5,639 nt of DNA from Limnohabitans sp. (GTDB lineage: Bacteria; Pseudomonadota; Gammaproteobacteria; Burkholderiales; Burkholderiaceae_C): contig JACDQO010000203.1 in NCBI GenBank assembly GCA_015657605.1, forward strand, positions 1 through 5,639. Direction: 5' to 3'. Position numbers and translations under genes: made by a program. Below the pieces are notes generated by a model. That model saw only the letters and a program-made list of their open reading frames with translations. It had not been told where the DNA came from and made no database searches. Below are positions 1-5,639 of this stretch, piece after piece; position 1 is the first letter of the stretch; each line of letters starts with the position of its first letter.

Positions 1-2988
1 CAGGTAACTTTGCCAGGCCGGTGCGGAGCTGGTCGACTTGCCGGGTGCTGCATTGGGGGGCAGGCTGGTGGTGTCGTTTGGCATCAGGGCCAGCCATTCG
101 TCCACGTCCAGTTGGTCCAGCACCACTTGGGCCGTGACACCCGAATCGGGCCATGCGGGCATTTGCTGGGCAGGGATGCCAACACCCCAAACACCGCGCA
201 CCACCTGAGGCACTTTGCCCGTCAAGTTGCGCAGGTAGCCCACACGCACCGTGTCGGCCCAAGTCACTTGGATGAGGTCATGCGGTCCGGATTTTTCTTG
301 TTGAGAGCGCAAAACGATGTTCAGTGGCCGGGCGCTGGCCGCCGATTTGCCCAGCGGAGCAGGCAGGTGAACCGCCATGCCCTCCAAGCTGCTGTTGACG
401 GACAAATCAGGTTTGCCGTCGCGCCAAGCCAGTTGCGCTGTGTAGTTGGCGCTGCCTTGGGCGTGCAGAGCCAGCCAGTCCAGTGGGTAGAACTCTTTGG
501 CGGTTCGCAAGCCTTCGGCGCCCACACGGCCACGGGCTTGAAATTCGATGCGCGCTGGCGAGGCGGGTTGGCTGCTGGACGGGCGCATGCCGCCCTCCAG
601 AGACACAGGGCCACCCCAAAGCTGGGCCTGCAGTTGGCGCAGATCAAAGCCTGTTTCTTGAAACTGCAATTGGCCTTGTATTTTTTCCAGCCAAGGTGTT
701 TCGGGCTGTATGCGCAAATCAACGCCCTTGAAGACCACGTTGCCCCGCACTTTGCTTTGTGGCAGGTTGAGCAAGGGCAAATTCAATTCAAACTGGGTTT
801 GCATGTCCCCTCGCACTTGGGCTTCGCTCAGCACGCCAGACAGCAAGTTGTTCAATGCCGATTTTTGAATAAGCCCCAAAACCAGTGGCGCACTGCTGCT
901 GCTTTCGGCCCGAACCTGCAGGAGGGCTTGTTGGGTCATGTCGGCGATTTCCACCAGTGGTGCGGTCAGCACGACGGCCTGACTGCCTTCGCCGGCCCGT
1001 GCGCTGGCTTCGCTCAGGCGCATGCCTGCACGGTCGAACACCAGTCGACCTTGCAAGTCGCTCAGCCGTGGCCATGGCGCGCCGCCTGTGGGCAACAAGG
1101 CAGAGGGCACCATGTCCAACACCACGTCTTTGATGCGCCCCGAAAAACGGAATTCACCGTCTTTGGGTTCTTTGAATGGGAGCTTGGCCAAGTCACCCTT
1201 GATGTTGACCTTGACGTCCGAATAAGTGCCTTTGACCAAGGCGTCTCGCAGGTAGTCGCGCACAGAAGCGGGCAACGTGAGTGGCAAATACCGGTGAGCC
1301 GCTGAGGCATTCACGGTGTTGAACTTGCCGTCCAGCGTCAACGCGCCAGGCCCTTGGGGTGTGCTTTGCCATTGGCCTCGCCATTCGCCTTGCAGGTCGG
1401 CATTGGCCATTTTCAGAGTCCAGGCGGGCACTTGCCAAACAGGGCCCTCTGGGCGAGACAGGCGTGTCCAACGCGCACTGGCCTGCAGCTTTTGCAGGGG
1501 CACCTCTGCGGGCGAGAGCACACCAGGCAGCCACACGGCGCTTTTGTCGCCCATGCGCACATCCATCAGCCCGCCATCGTGTCGCACCTCCATGTTGACA
1601 TCGGCACCGCGCACGCCGGGCAACTTCCCCCACAGCGTGGTGGGCATGCCGACCACACCCTGCGCATCGGGCTGCCAGCGCAGGCCTTGGATGCTGGCTT
1701 TGGCTTCGTAGGTTTCAGGGTGGGGCCATTGACCCTGCCAGCGCAAGTGCAGTTGCGAGACCAAGCCCGACAAATCGCGCGCTTGGAAAGCCGGGTGGAT
1801 GGCAGAGGCCTGTGGCAGGCGCAGGGCCATTTCACGCAGTGCGTGCAAGTCCAGTTGATCGGCCTGTAAAACGCCCTGTGCAGGACGTGGCCCTTGGGCT
1901 TGGGTGTAGTCCAACGAGACATTGCCACCTGGCCAGAGCAAGCCTTCGTCGTTGACGAAAGACAGGCCTTGTGTGTTGGCTAGAAAACCTTCTTTGTGCA
2001 CCTGAATGCCAAAGCGCCCAGACAAGCGCTCAAACGCCAAGGGCAAGCCTTGATCACTCAATCGGGCTTGCAGGCCAACTAAGCTCACGTCGGCCGTGGC
2101 CCCTTGCCACTGTCCTTTGTCCACATCGGCCCAAAGCCGCAAGGTGCCCTGCCCTTGTAATTGTCCCCAGTCATTTGTCCACGCAACAGGCAAGGCCGTG
2201 CGCATGGCTGCCAAATCGAGCTGGGGGAAAAAAGCGTAGCTTGGCCCAGACCAATCGGCGAAGCGGCCAGCACGGGTCGACAAAACCTTGCGCTTGAATT
2301 GCCCCATCAGCACAAAGCGTTCACCCCATGCGCTGGGCGGTGTCGCATCAACGCGCAGGCTGTGTGCCCGAGACGAGTTGCGGATGAGCACATCCATCTC
2401 TTGCAAAACCACAGGGGGGCTGGATGGGGCCAGGGTACTTTCGACATCCGCCACATGCCAGCGCAACACGCCCGCCCGGACAATGACTTCGCGTTGAGAA
2501 AAAAGCCAGTCTGCGGCGGCCGAATCGGCCTGCAGGGTCGGGCCCCAAATCATGCCGCCCACTTGCCAAAGCCCATCGGGCGTTCGCCGAATGTCCAGCT
2601 CGGGGGCGTCCAGCACCAGTTGGTCCAGCTGCCAAAGCAGGGCCGAGCGCAAGCTCAGGGCCACGGTCACCTTGGGCAAAAGCACAGCTGGCTGGTTTTC
2701 TTTGTCGAGCAATTCGATGTCGCGCAGCTCAAAAGACGGCACCCAGCCCGTGCTTTGCGCGGTCACCGCACCGATCCGAACCGGAATACCCAGGGATTGA
2801 CGGGCAAGGCGTTCCATCGCGGGGCGGTATTCGTCGATTCGCGGCACAATCCAAAAATGCAAGCCAGCCCAGGTCATGCCCAGCACCAGACCTGTGACCA
2901 GCAAGCCCCACAAAAACAGCTGAACCCCTCGGCTCAGCCAGCGCTGCAGACGGGGTTCGATGGGGGACAAAGCGGGTGAATGCGGCAC
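1..2988 (-). CDS. yhdP: YhdP-type AsmA-like protein, inner-membrane anchored, partial (C-terminus off left edge)
   Basis: Seen: the minus strand is open for 996 codons from a GTG at 2988 to the window edge, checked codon by codon with no stop or frame change. After a short basic N-terminus (residues 1-20, with R13, R16 and R20) comes one membrane segment at about 21-48, ending in WIVPRID, then a long soluble region rich in alternating polar/apolar beta-type sequence. No cysteine occurs in the 996 residues, which fits a periplasmic location. DQL-type motifs recur at residues 122, 377 and 958 (the last DQLDVDEW). Known: TIGR02099/DUF3971 proteins are roughly 1250-1400 residues with this N-terminal anchor; E. 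coli YhdP, with TamB and YdbH, supports phospholipid transport between inner and outer membranes. Inferred: about 250-400 residues are missing on the left. GTG 2988 is chosen because it places the anchor normally; the frame stays open upstream to a stop at 3073-3075 but offers only a GTG inside glnE (3057). No convincing Shine-Dalgarno site precedes GTG 2988. Family assignment is firm; the exact substrate in this organism is not shown. Confidence 0.92.
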   Translation of the reverse strand, partial: MPHSPALSPIEPRLQRWLSRGVQLFLWGLLVTGLVLGMTWAGLHFWIVPRIDEYRPAMERLARQSLGIPVRIGAVTAQSTGWVPSFELRDIELLDKENQPAVLLPKVTVALSLRSALLWQLDQLVLDAPELDIRRTPDGLWQVGGMIWGPTLQADSAAADWLFSQREVIVRAGVLRWHVADVESTLAPSSPPVVLQEMDVLIRNSSRAHSLRVDATPPSAWGERFVLMGQFKRKVLSTRAGRFADWSGPSYAFFPQLDLAAMRTALPVAWTNDWGQLQGQGTLRLWADVDKGQWQGATADVSLVGLQARLSDQGLPLAFERLSGRFGIQVHKEGFLANTQGLSFVNDEGLLWPGGNVSLDYTQAQGPRPAQGVLQADQLDLHALREMALRLPQASAIHPAFQARDLSGLVSQLHLRWQGQWPHPETYEAKASIQGLRWQPDAQGVVGMPTTLWGKLPGVRGADVNMEVRHDGGLMDVRMGDKSAVWLPGVLSPAEVPLQKLQASARWTRLSRPEGPVWQVPAWTLKMANADLQGEWRGQWQSTPQGPGALTLDGKFNTVNASAAHRYLPLTLPASVRDYLRDALVKGTYSDVKVNIKGDLAKLPFKEPKDGEFRFSGRIKDVVLDMVPSALLPTGGAPWPRLSDLQGRLVFDRAGMRLSEASARAGEGSQAVVLTAPLVEIADMTQQALLQVRAESSSSAPLVLGLIQKSALNNLLSGVLSEAQVRGDMQTQFELNLPLLNLPQSKVRGNVVFKGVDLRIQPETPWLEKIQGQLQFQETGFDLRQLQAQLWGGPVSLEGGMRPSSSQPASPARIEFQARGRVGAEGLRTAKEFYPLDWLALHAQGSANYTAQLAWRDGKPDLSVNSSLEGMAVHLPAPLGKSAASARPLNIVLRSQQEKSGPHDLIQVTWADTVRVGYLRNLTGKVPQVVRGVWGVGIPAQQMPAWPDSGVTAQVVLDQLDVDEWLALMPNDTTSLPPNAAPGKSTSSAPAWQSYL

Positions 2989-3019
2989 AAACGTACGAAT
3001 TTGAAAGTCAGCAGGAATT
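2989..3019. other. 31-base divergent intergenic gap between yhdP and glnE
   Basis: The two start codons (GTG of yhdP at 2988 on the minus strand, ATG of glnE at 3020 on the plus strand) leave only 31 bases, somewhat richer in A and T than the flanking genes. A full -35/-10 promoter plus leader for either direction does not fit inside, so control sequences must extend into one or both coding regions. Just before glnE, AGGA at 3013-3016 is a possible ribosome binding site, but it sits only 3 bases from the ATG, which is tight. No inverted repeat or operator is evident. Confidence 0.7.
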
Positions 3020-3022
3020 ATG
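3017..3022 (-). promoter_or_regulatory. Candidate -10 hexamer (CATAAT) for yhdP, overlapping the glnE start codon
   Basis: Read on the minus strand, 3022 to 3017 is CATAAT, five of six matches to the sigma-70 -10 consensus TATAAT. It lies about 28 bases upstream of the yhdP GTG, which would give a leader of some 20 bases. No good -35 box is found at 16-18 bases; the nearest resemblance, CTGTCA, is about 20 bases upstream. A single hexamer in an AT-rich spot is weak evidence, so this is only a candidate. Confidence 0.2.
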
Positions 3023-3199
3023 ACCCGCAGCCAAACGATGGATGACAGTGACAGCACTCTGGTCCCGCTGGGTCATGGGGCCTTGCCGTTGGCCGAGACC
3101 GAGGCGCACCGGTATTCGCGTTTTGTTCAGCGTCTGCATCGCCGTTATGCCGACGTTTTGCCTTTGCTCGCGCCGGCGCCCCGACCCGTGAAACGCTGA
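3020..3199 (+). CDS. glnE: glnE fragment 1: N-terminal leader, ends at a premature TGA
   Basis: From ATG 3020 this frame encodes 59 residues and stops at TGA 3197-3199. Residues about 30-50 (HRYSRFVQRLHRRYADVLPL) read like the start of the helical N-terminal region of betaproteobacterial GlnE. The family-like sequence continues in the next frame from about 3178 (APTRETLTAGF), so the last few codons here (RPVKR) are out of frame. The fragment has no catalytic motif and would not function alone. Confidence 0.75.
   Translation: MTRSQTMDDSDSTLVPLGHGALPLAETEAHRYSRFVQRLHRRYADVLPLLAPAPRPVKR
3173..3180 (+). other. glnE frame break 1: one base missing
   Basis: The upstream frame ends LLAPAPRPVKR-stop, while the downstream family-like frame reads APTRETLTAGF. 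One extra G beside the GG at 3175-3176 joins them as LLAPGAPTRETLT, with no other change. The site lies inside the short GC-only stretch gcgccggcgcc, where a base is easily lost in sequencing or by slippage. Confidence 0.8.
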
Positions 3200-3912
3200 C
3201 GGCAGGGTTTATGGCCCTGTCGAGCACGGGCCTTGACACCTCTGCGGCGCTGCGGGTTTTGCGTCAACTGACGCTTGAGCGCTTGGCGCAGCTCGATTGC
3301 GCCCAGCAGGCGCCTTTGGGCAGCGTGACCCGAAGCATGACCTGGCTGGCCGAAGTCACCCTTGACATCGCTTGGCAGCAAGTCATGGCCGATCTGGACG
3401 CCCTGCATGGCGCGCCCACCAAGGCCAATGGCCAGCGGGCCGAGATGTGGATCATCGGCATGGGCAAGCTGGGGGCCCGCGAGCTGAACGTGTCGAGCGA
3501 CATCGACCTGATTTATGTGTACGACGAAGACGGTGAGACGCTGGGCAACAGCGAAGGCCGCAACAAGGTCTCGTGCCAGGAATACTTCACCCGGGCGGTC
3601 AAGCGCATGTACGCCCTGATTGGCGACACCACCGAACACGGCTTTGTGTTCCGGGTTGATTTGGCACTGCGCCCCAACGGCAATTCCGGTCCCAGCGTGG
3701 TCTCGCTGGACGCACTGGAAGAGTATCTGCTGGTGCAAGGCCGCGAGTGGGAGCGCTTTGCCTGGATGAAAAGCCGCGTGGTGGCCCCCCGAAGCGCGGT
3801 GGTCAGCGGCTCGGCCAGGGCTGCGCGCCGTGGTGCTGCCTTTTGTATTCCGGCGATACCTCGACTACAACGTGTTCGAGTCGCTGCGCACCTTGCACCA
3901 GCAAATCCGTGA
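3178..3912 (+). CDS. glnE: glnE fragment 2: adenylyl-removing (deadenylylase) nucleotidyltransferase domain
   Basis: This frame is open from the first break to TGA 3910-3912; its first ATG is at 3211. GlnE-like sequence runs to about 3810. It holds the N-terminal catalytic half: WIIGMGKLGARELN, then SSDIDLIYV, whose two aspartates (restored residues about 161 and 163) match the metal-binding D-x-D of this superfamily, then FRVDLALRPNGNSG at 3649-3690 and REWERFAWMKSRVV. Known: in E. coli this half removes AMP from glutamine synthetase and responds to uridylylated PII. After about 3820 the frame gives non-family sequence (RAARRGAAF and on), which marks the second break. Confidence 0.8.
   Translation, partial: APTRETLTAGFMALSSTGLDTSAALRVLRQLTLERLAQLDCAQQAPLGSVTRSMTWLAEVTLDIAWQQVMADLDALHGAPTKANGQRAEMWIIGMGKLGARELNVSSDIDLIYVYDEDGETLGNSEGRNKVSCQEYFTRAVKRMYALIGDTTEHGFVFRVDLALRPNGNSGPSVVSLDALEEYLLVQGREWERFAWMKSRVVAPRSAVVSGSARAARRGAAFCIPAIPRLQRVRVAAHLAPANP
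3785..3823 (+). other. glnE frame break 2: net loss of two bases or gain of one
   Basis: GlnE-like sequence reads KSRVVAPRSAVVSGSA in one frame and LRAVVLPFVFRRYLDY in the next, starting at CTG 3821. Three repairs fit. One C lost beside CC at 3815-3816 and one G beside GGG at 3818-3820 would give GSAQGLRAVV. One surplus G in that same run would give GSARLRAVV. One surplus C in the C6 run at 3785-3790 would give VAPEARWSAARPGLRAVV. I prefer the first because it keeps the most family-like residues, but homologues are needed to choose. Confidence 0.75.
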
Positions 3913-5639
3913 CCACGCGGCCAAGCGCAGCGCGGGCCACCCTGAACGCGCCAACGATGTGAAGCTGTCACGCGGCGGCATCCGTGAGATCGAGTTCACC
4001 GTGCAGCTTTTGCAGGTGGTGCGGGGCGGGCAGTTTCCCGAACTGCGCACCCGCCCCACGCTGGATGCGCTGCAGCGCGTGGCCAAAGCGGGGCTCATGC
4101 CCCAAGCCACGGCCGATGCCTTGGGTGCGGCTTATGTTTTCTTGCGCCAGGTGGAGCACCGCATCCAGTACCTGGATGACCAGCAGACCCATGTGCTGCC
4201 CACCCGCGACGATGACCTGGCCTGGATCGCTCAGACGCTGGGCTATGCGGGCACCTGTGACTTTTTGAGTGCCTTGGACGCGCACCGCGAAGTGGTGGCG
4301 CAAGAGTTCGACACCTTGCTGGGCAGCGATCGCGATTGCAAAACCTGCAACGGCAAAAATGGAAAAAATGGCAGCGTCCGCGAGCACGCTGAGCTGGATG
4401 CTGTCCTGAGTGATTTCAAGGGCCCGGTGCGCGAACGCTTGGCCCAGTGGGGGGACAGTCCTCGCGTGCTGGCCTTGCGTGAAGACGCGCGGGGCCGGCT
4501 CACGCGTTTGTTGCAGCGCACCGCGCAGTGGCTGGCAGAAGGCCGCATCACTGAAATATCGGTGCTGCGCATGGCCGACTGGATCGAGCCTTTGCTGCGC
4601 CGTGAAAGCTATCTGGCCTTGATGCTGGAGCGCCCTTCGGTCTACGAACGCCTGTTGCGTCTGCTGGGTGCGGCCCGATGGCCTGCGCGCTACTTGTTGC
4701 AACACCCTGGGGTGATCGACGAGCTGGCTGGGGGCAATTTGTTCCAGACCCGTTTTGACGCGGTCGAGTTCGAGGCCGAGCTGCAGGCCCGGCGTGTGGC
4801 CCTGCAACGCACGGGTGAAGACGACGAAGAAAGCCTGATGAACCTGCTGCGCCGTGCGCACCATGCCGAGCAGTTCCGCACCTTGGCACGCGATGTGGAG
4901 GGCGTGCTCACGGTGGAGCAAGTGGCCGACGACTTGAGCGCGCTGGCCGACGCCGTGTTGCGCGTGACGGCCCGCTGGTGCTGGGACCGCCTGAAAAACC
5001 GCCACCGCGAAGAGCCCGCCATCGCCATCATTGGCTACGGCAAGCTGGGCGGCAAAGAGCTGGGCTATGGCAGCGACTTGGACATTGTGTTTGTGTACGA
5101 CGACGAGGAAGAGCGCGCCCAAGAGATTTATGCCGGGTATGTGCGCAAAATCATCAACTGGATGACGGTGAAGACCGCCGACGGAGATTTGTACGAGATC
5201 GACACCGCGCTGCGCCCCAACGGGAACTCGGGCCTCCTTGTCACGCGTTTTGAGGCCTATGCCGACTACCAGCAGCAACGTGGCAGCAACACCGCCTGGA
5301 CCTGGGAACACCAGGCCATGACGCGTGCCCGATTTGTCATGGGTTGGCCGAGCCTTGCGCCCCGATTTGATGCCGTGCGCCACGCCGTCATCAGCGCGCC
5401 ACGTGACGCGGTCAGCCTGAAAGCCGAGATTGTGGCCATGCGTGACCGGGTGCGCCAGGGCCACCCGGTCAAGCCCGAACGTTTTGATGTGAAACACAGC
5501 CCCGGGGGCATGGTGGACGCCGAGTTTGCGGTGCAATACCTGGTGCTGCTGCACACCGCCGCCCACCCTGAGTTGGCGGACACTTGGGCAATATTGCCTT
5601 GCTGCAAAGGGCCCAAGCCGTGGGTTTGCTGCCCCAGGG
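3821..5639 (+). CDS. glnE: glnE fragment 3: helical domain, linker, regulatory region and C-terminal adenylyltransferase domain
   Basis: The frame beginning LRAVVLPFVFRRYLDY is open from 3821 to the right edge, and gene-like until 5581; a gene caller might start it at GTG 3830. In order: the rest of the first half with KLSRGGIREIEF (3962-3997) and the helical region with VEHRIQYLDDQQT (about 4154-4192); a Cys/Lys/Asn linker at 4334-4374; the central helical region; then the adenylylating domain with AIIGYGKLGGKEL, GSDLDIVFVYDD (D-x-D at 5075-5083), DLYEIDTALRPNGNSG (5186-5233) and FDVKHSPGGMVDAEF (5483). Both catalytic aspartates are present. Past 5581 the family sequence moves to another frame (LGNIALLQRAQAVGLLPQ), so the final 19 codons in this frame (TWAILPCC and on) are probably wrong. 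Confidence 0.88.
   Translation, partial: MRAVVLPFVFRRYLDYNVFESLRTLHQQIRDHAAKRSAGHPERANDVKLSRGGIREIEFTVQLLQVVRGGQFPELRTRPTLDALQRVAKAGLMPQATADALGAAYVFLRQVEHRIQYLDDQQTHVLPTRDDDLAWIAQTLGYAGTCDFLSALDAHREVVAQEFDTLLGSDRDCKTCNGKNGKNGSVREHAELDAVLSDFKGPVRERLAQWGDSPRVLALREDARGRLTRLLQRTAQWLAEGRITEISVLRMADWIEPLLRRESYLALMLERPSVYERLLRLLGAARWPARYLLQHPGVIDELAGGNLFQTRFDAVEFEAELQARRVALQRTGEDDEESLMNLLRRAHHAEQFRTLARDVEGVLTVEQVADDLSALADAVLRVTARWCWDRLKNRHREEPAIAIIGYGKLGGKELGYGSDLDIVFVYDDEEERAQEIYAGYVRKIINWMTVKTADGDLYEIDTALRPNGNSGLLVTRFEAYADYQQQRGSNTAWTWEHQAMTRARFVMGWPSLAPRFDAVRHAVISAPRDAVSLKAEIVAMRDRVRQGHPVKPERFDVKHSPGGMVDAEFAVQYLVLLHTAAHPELADTWAILPCCKGPKPWVCCPR
4334..4374 (+). repeat. A-rich stretch coding a Cys/Lys/Asn/Gly linker in GlnE
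   Basis: Codons here read DCKTCNGKNGKNG: a C-x-x-C pair (Cys codons at 4337 and 4346), then a short tandem repeat of G-K-N made of GGC/GGA, AAA and AAT codons, with A5 and A6 runs at 4355-4359 and 4363-4368. The restored residues, about 440-452, fall where E. coli GlnE changes from its N-terminal deadenylylase half to the regulatory and C-terminal half, so this is most likely a flexible interdomain linker. It is much richer in A than the surrounding gene. Confidence 0.6.
5579..5586 (+). other. glnE frame break 3: one A missing
   Basis: The sequence reads gacacttgg. Adding one A gives GAC AAC TTG GGC, hence HPELADNLGNIALLQRAQAV, a conserved stretch near the GlnE C-terminus. As written the frame turns to TWAILPCCKGPKPW, which does not resemble the family. 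The repaired frame stays open to the window edge. Confidence 0.8.

Larger units (their letters stand above)
3020..5639 (+). pseudogene. glnE: glnE, glutamine synthetase adenylyltransferase/deadenylylase, three frame breaks, C-terminus off right edge
   Basis: Known role: GlnE adds AMP to a tyrosine of glutamine synthetase to damp it when nitrogen is plentiful and removes it by phosphorolysis when nitrogen is scarce, under control of PII protein and glutamine, in the cytoplasm. Seen: two copies of the nucleotidyltransferase signature, G-M-G-K-L-G with SSDIDL (3457-3510) and G-Y-G-K-L-G with GSDLDI (5033-5086). Each is followed by an R/A-L-R-P-N-G-N-S-G stretch and a G-G-I/M-x-x-x-E-F element (KLSRGGIREIEF at 3962; FDVKHSPGGMVDAEF at 5483). 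The restored protein has about 874 residues in the window against 946 in E. coli, so only the end is missing. The frame changes near 3175, between 3785 and 3821, and near 5582, so as written no continuous protein is made. ATG 3020 is preferred as start; ATG 3038 is an alternative without a ribosome binding site. Identity is near certain; whether the gene is truly dead or mis-sequenced is open. Confidence 0.93.

Noticed and set aside
10..1305. A 431-residue open frame on the plus strand opposite yhdP, and a 272-residue one at 2161-2979
   Set aside because: Both are aligned codon-for-codon antisense to yhdP. Antisense stops here need TTA, CTA or TCA codons in yhdP, which are very rare in this GC-rich gene, so long antisense frames are expected. 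The products are rich in His, Gln, Arg and Gly with no recognisable domain.
1354..1869. A 171-residue plus-strand frame and several 60-150-residue minus-strand frames within yhdP
   Set aside because: They overlap the well-supported yhdP frame, show no family motifs and have low-complexity Arg/Ala/Pro-rich composition typical of shadow frames.
2964..2999. A sigma-70 promoter for glnE inside the start of yhdP (GGGACA near 2964, TACGAA at 2994)
   Set aside because: The spacing is about 24 bases and both hexamers are poor matches, so no promoter can be supported there.
3968..5566. A 532-residue open frame on the minus strand opposite glnE, with another at 3145-3738
   Set aside because: These are codon-aligned antisense shadows of glnE. 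They switch frame exactly where glnE does, which is explained by glnE codon use and supports the glnE frame breaks rather than an antisense gene.
3020..5639. Programmed ribosomal frameshifting as the reason for the frame changes in glnE
   Set aside because: Three shifts would be needed. Breaks 1 and 3 lack a slippery heptamer such as A-AAA-AAG, and the sites do not match one another. GlnE is not known to use recoding.
1..5639. Transfer RNA, ribosomal RNA, CRISPR array, insertion sequence, attachment site or rho-independent terminator
   Set aside because: Nearly the whole window is accounted for by yhdP and glnE coding sequence, and neither gene's end lies within it. I saw no direct-repeat array, transposase, or GC hairpin followed by a T-run.

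Overview
The window holds parts of two housekeeping genes in divergent orientation, with 31 bases between them. Composition is GC-rich by eye, and the codons TTA, CTA and TCA are almost absent. Both protein sequences look like those of betaproteobacteria of the order Burkholderiales. I would guess Comamonadaceae, perhaps near Limnohabitans, but that is inference from remembered family sequences and was not searched.

Left part (1-2988, minus strand): one uninterrupted frame of 996 codons that runs off the left edge. It encodes the N-terminal three quarters or so of a YhdP-type AsmA-like protein (TIGR02099 / DUF3971 family). Such proteins are anchored in the inner membrane, have a very long periplasmic beta-groove, and in E. 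coli help move phospholipid to the outer membrane. It starts at a GTG with no clear Shine-Dalgarno site. I found no stop and no frame break along its length.

Middle (2989-3019): the short gap. Promoters for at least one gene, probably both, must overlap coding sequence. One weak -10-like hexamer for yhdP overlaps the glnE start codon.

Right part (3020-5639, plus strand): glnE, the two-headed enzyme that adenylylates and deadenylylates glutamine synthetase. About 874 residues are recognisable and the last few tens lie beyond the right edge. Both nucleotidyltransferase halves keep their signature motifs. The reading frame is broken at three places (about 3175, between 3785 and 3821, and about 5582), so as written it yields fragments rather than one protein. 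Sites 1 and 3 are each repaired by restoring one base next to an identical base. This could mean sequencing or assembly error, or a recent pseudogene; the window alone cannot decide.

There are no RNA genes, mobile elements, CRISPR arrays or clear terminators. I see no sign of a novel system. The points worth checking are the broken glnE, the compact divergent control region, and an unusual Cys/Lys/Asn/Gly linker at the junction of the two GlnE halves.
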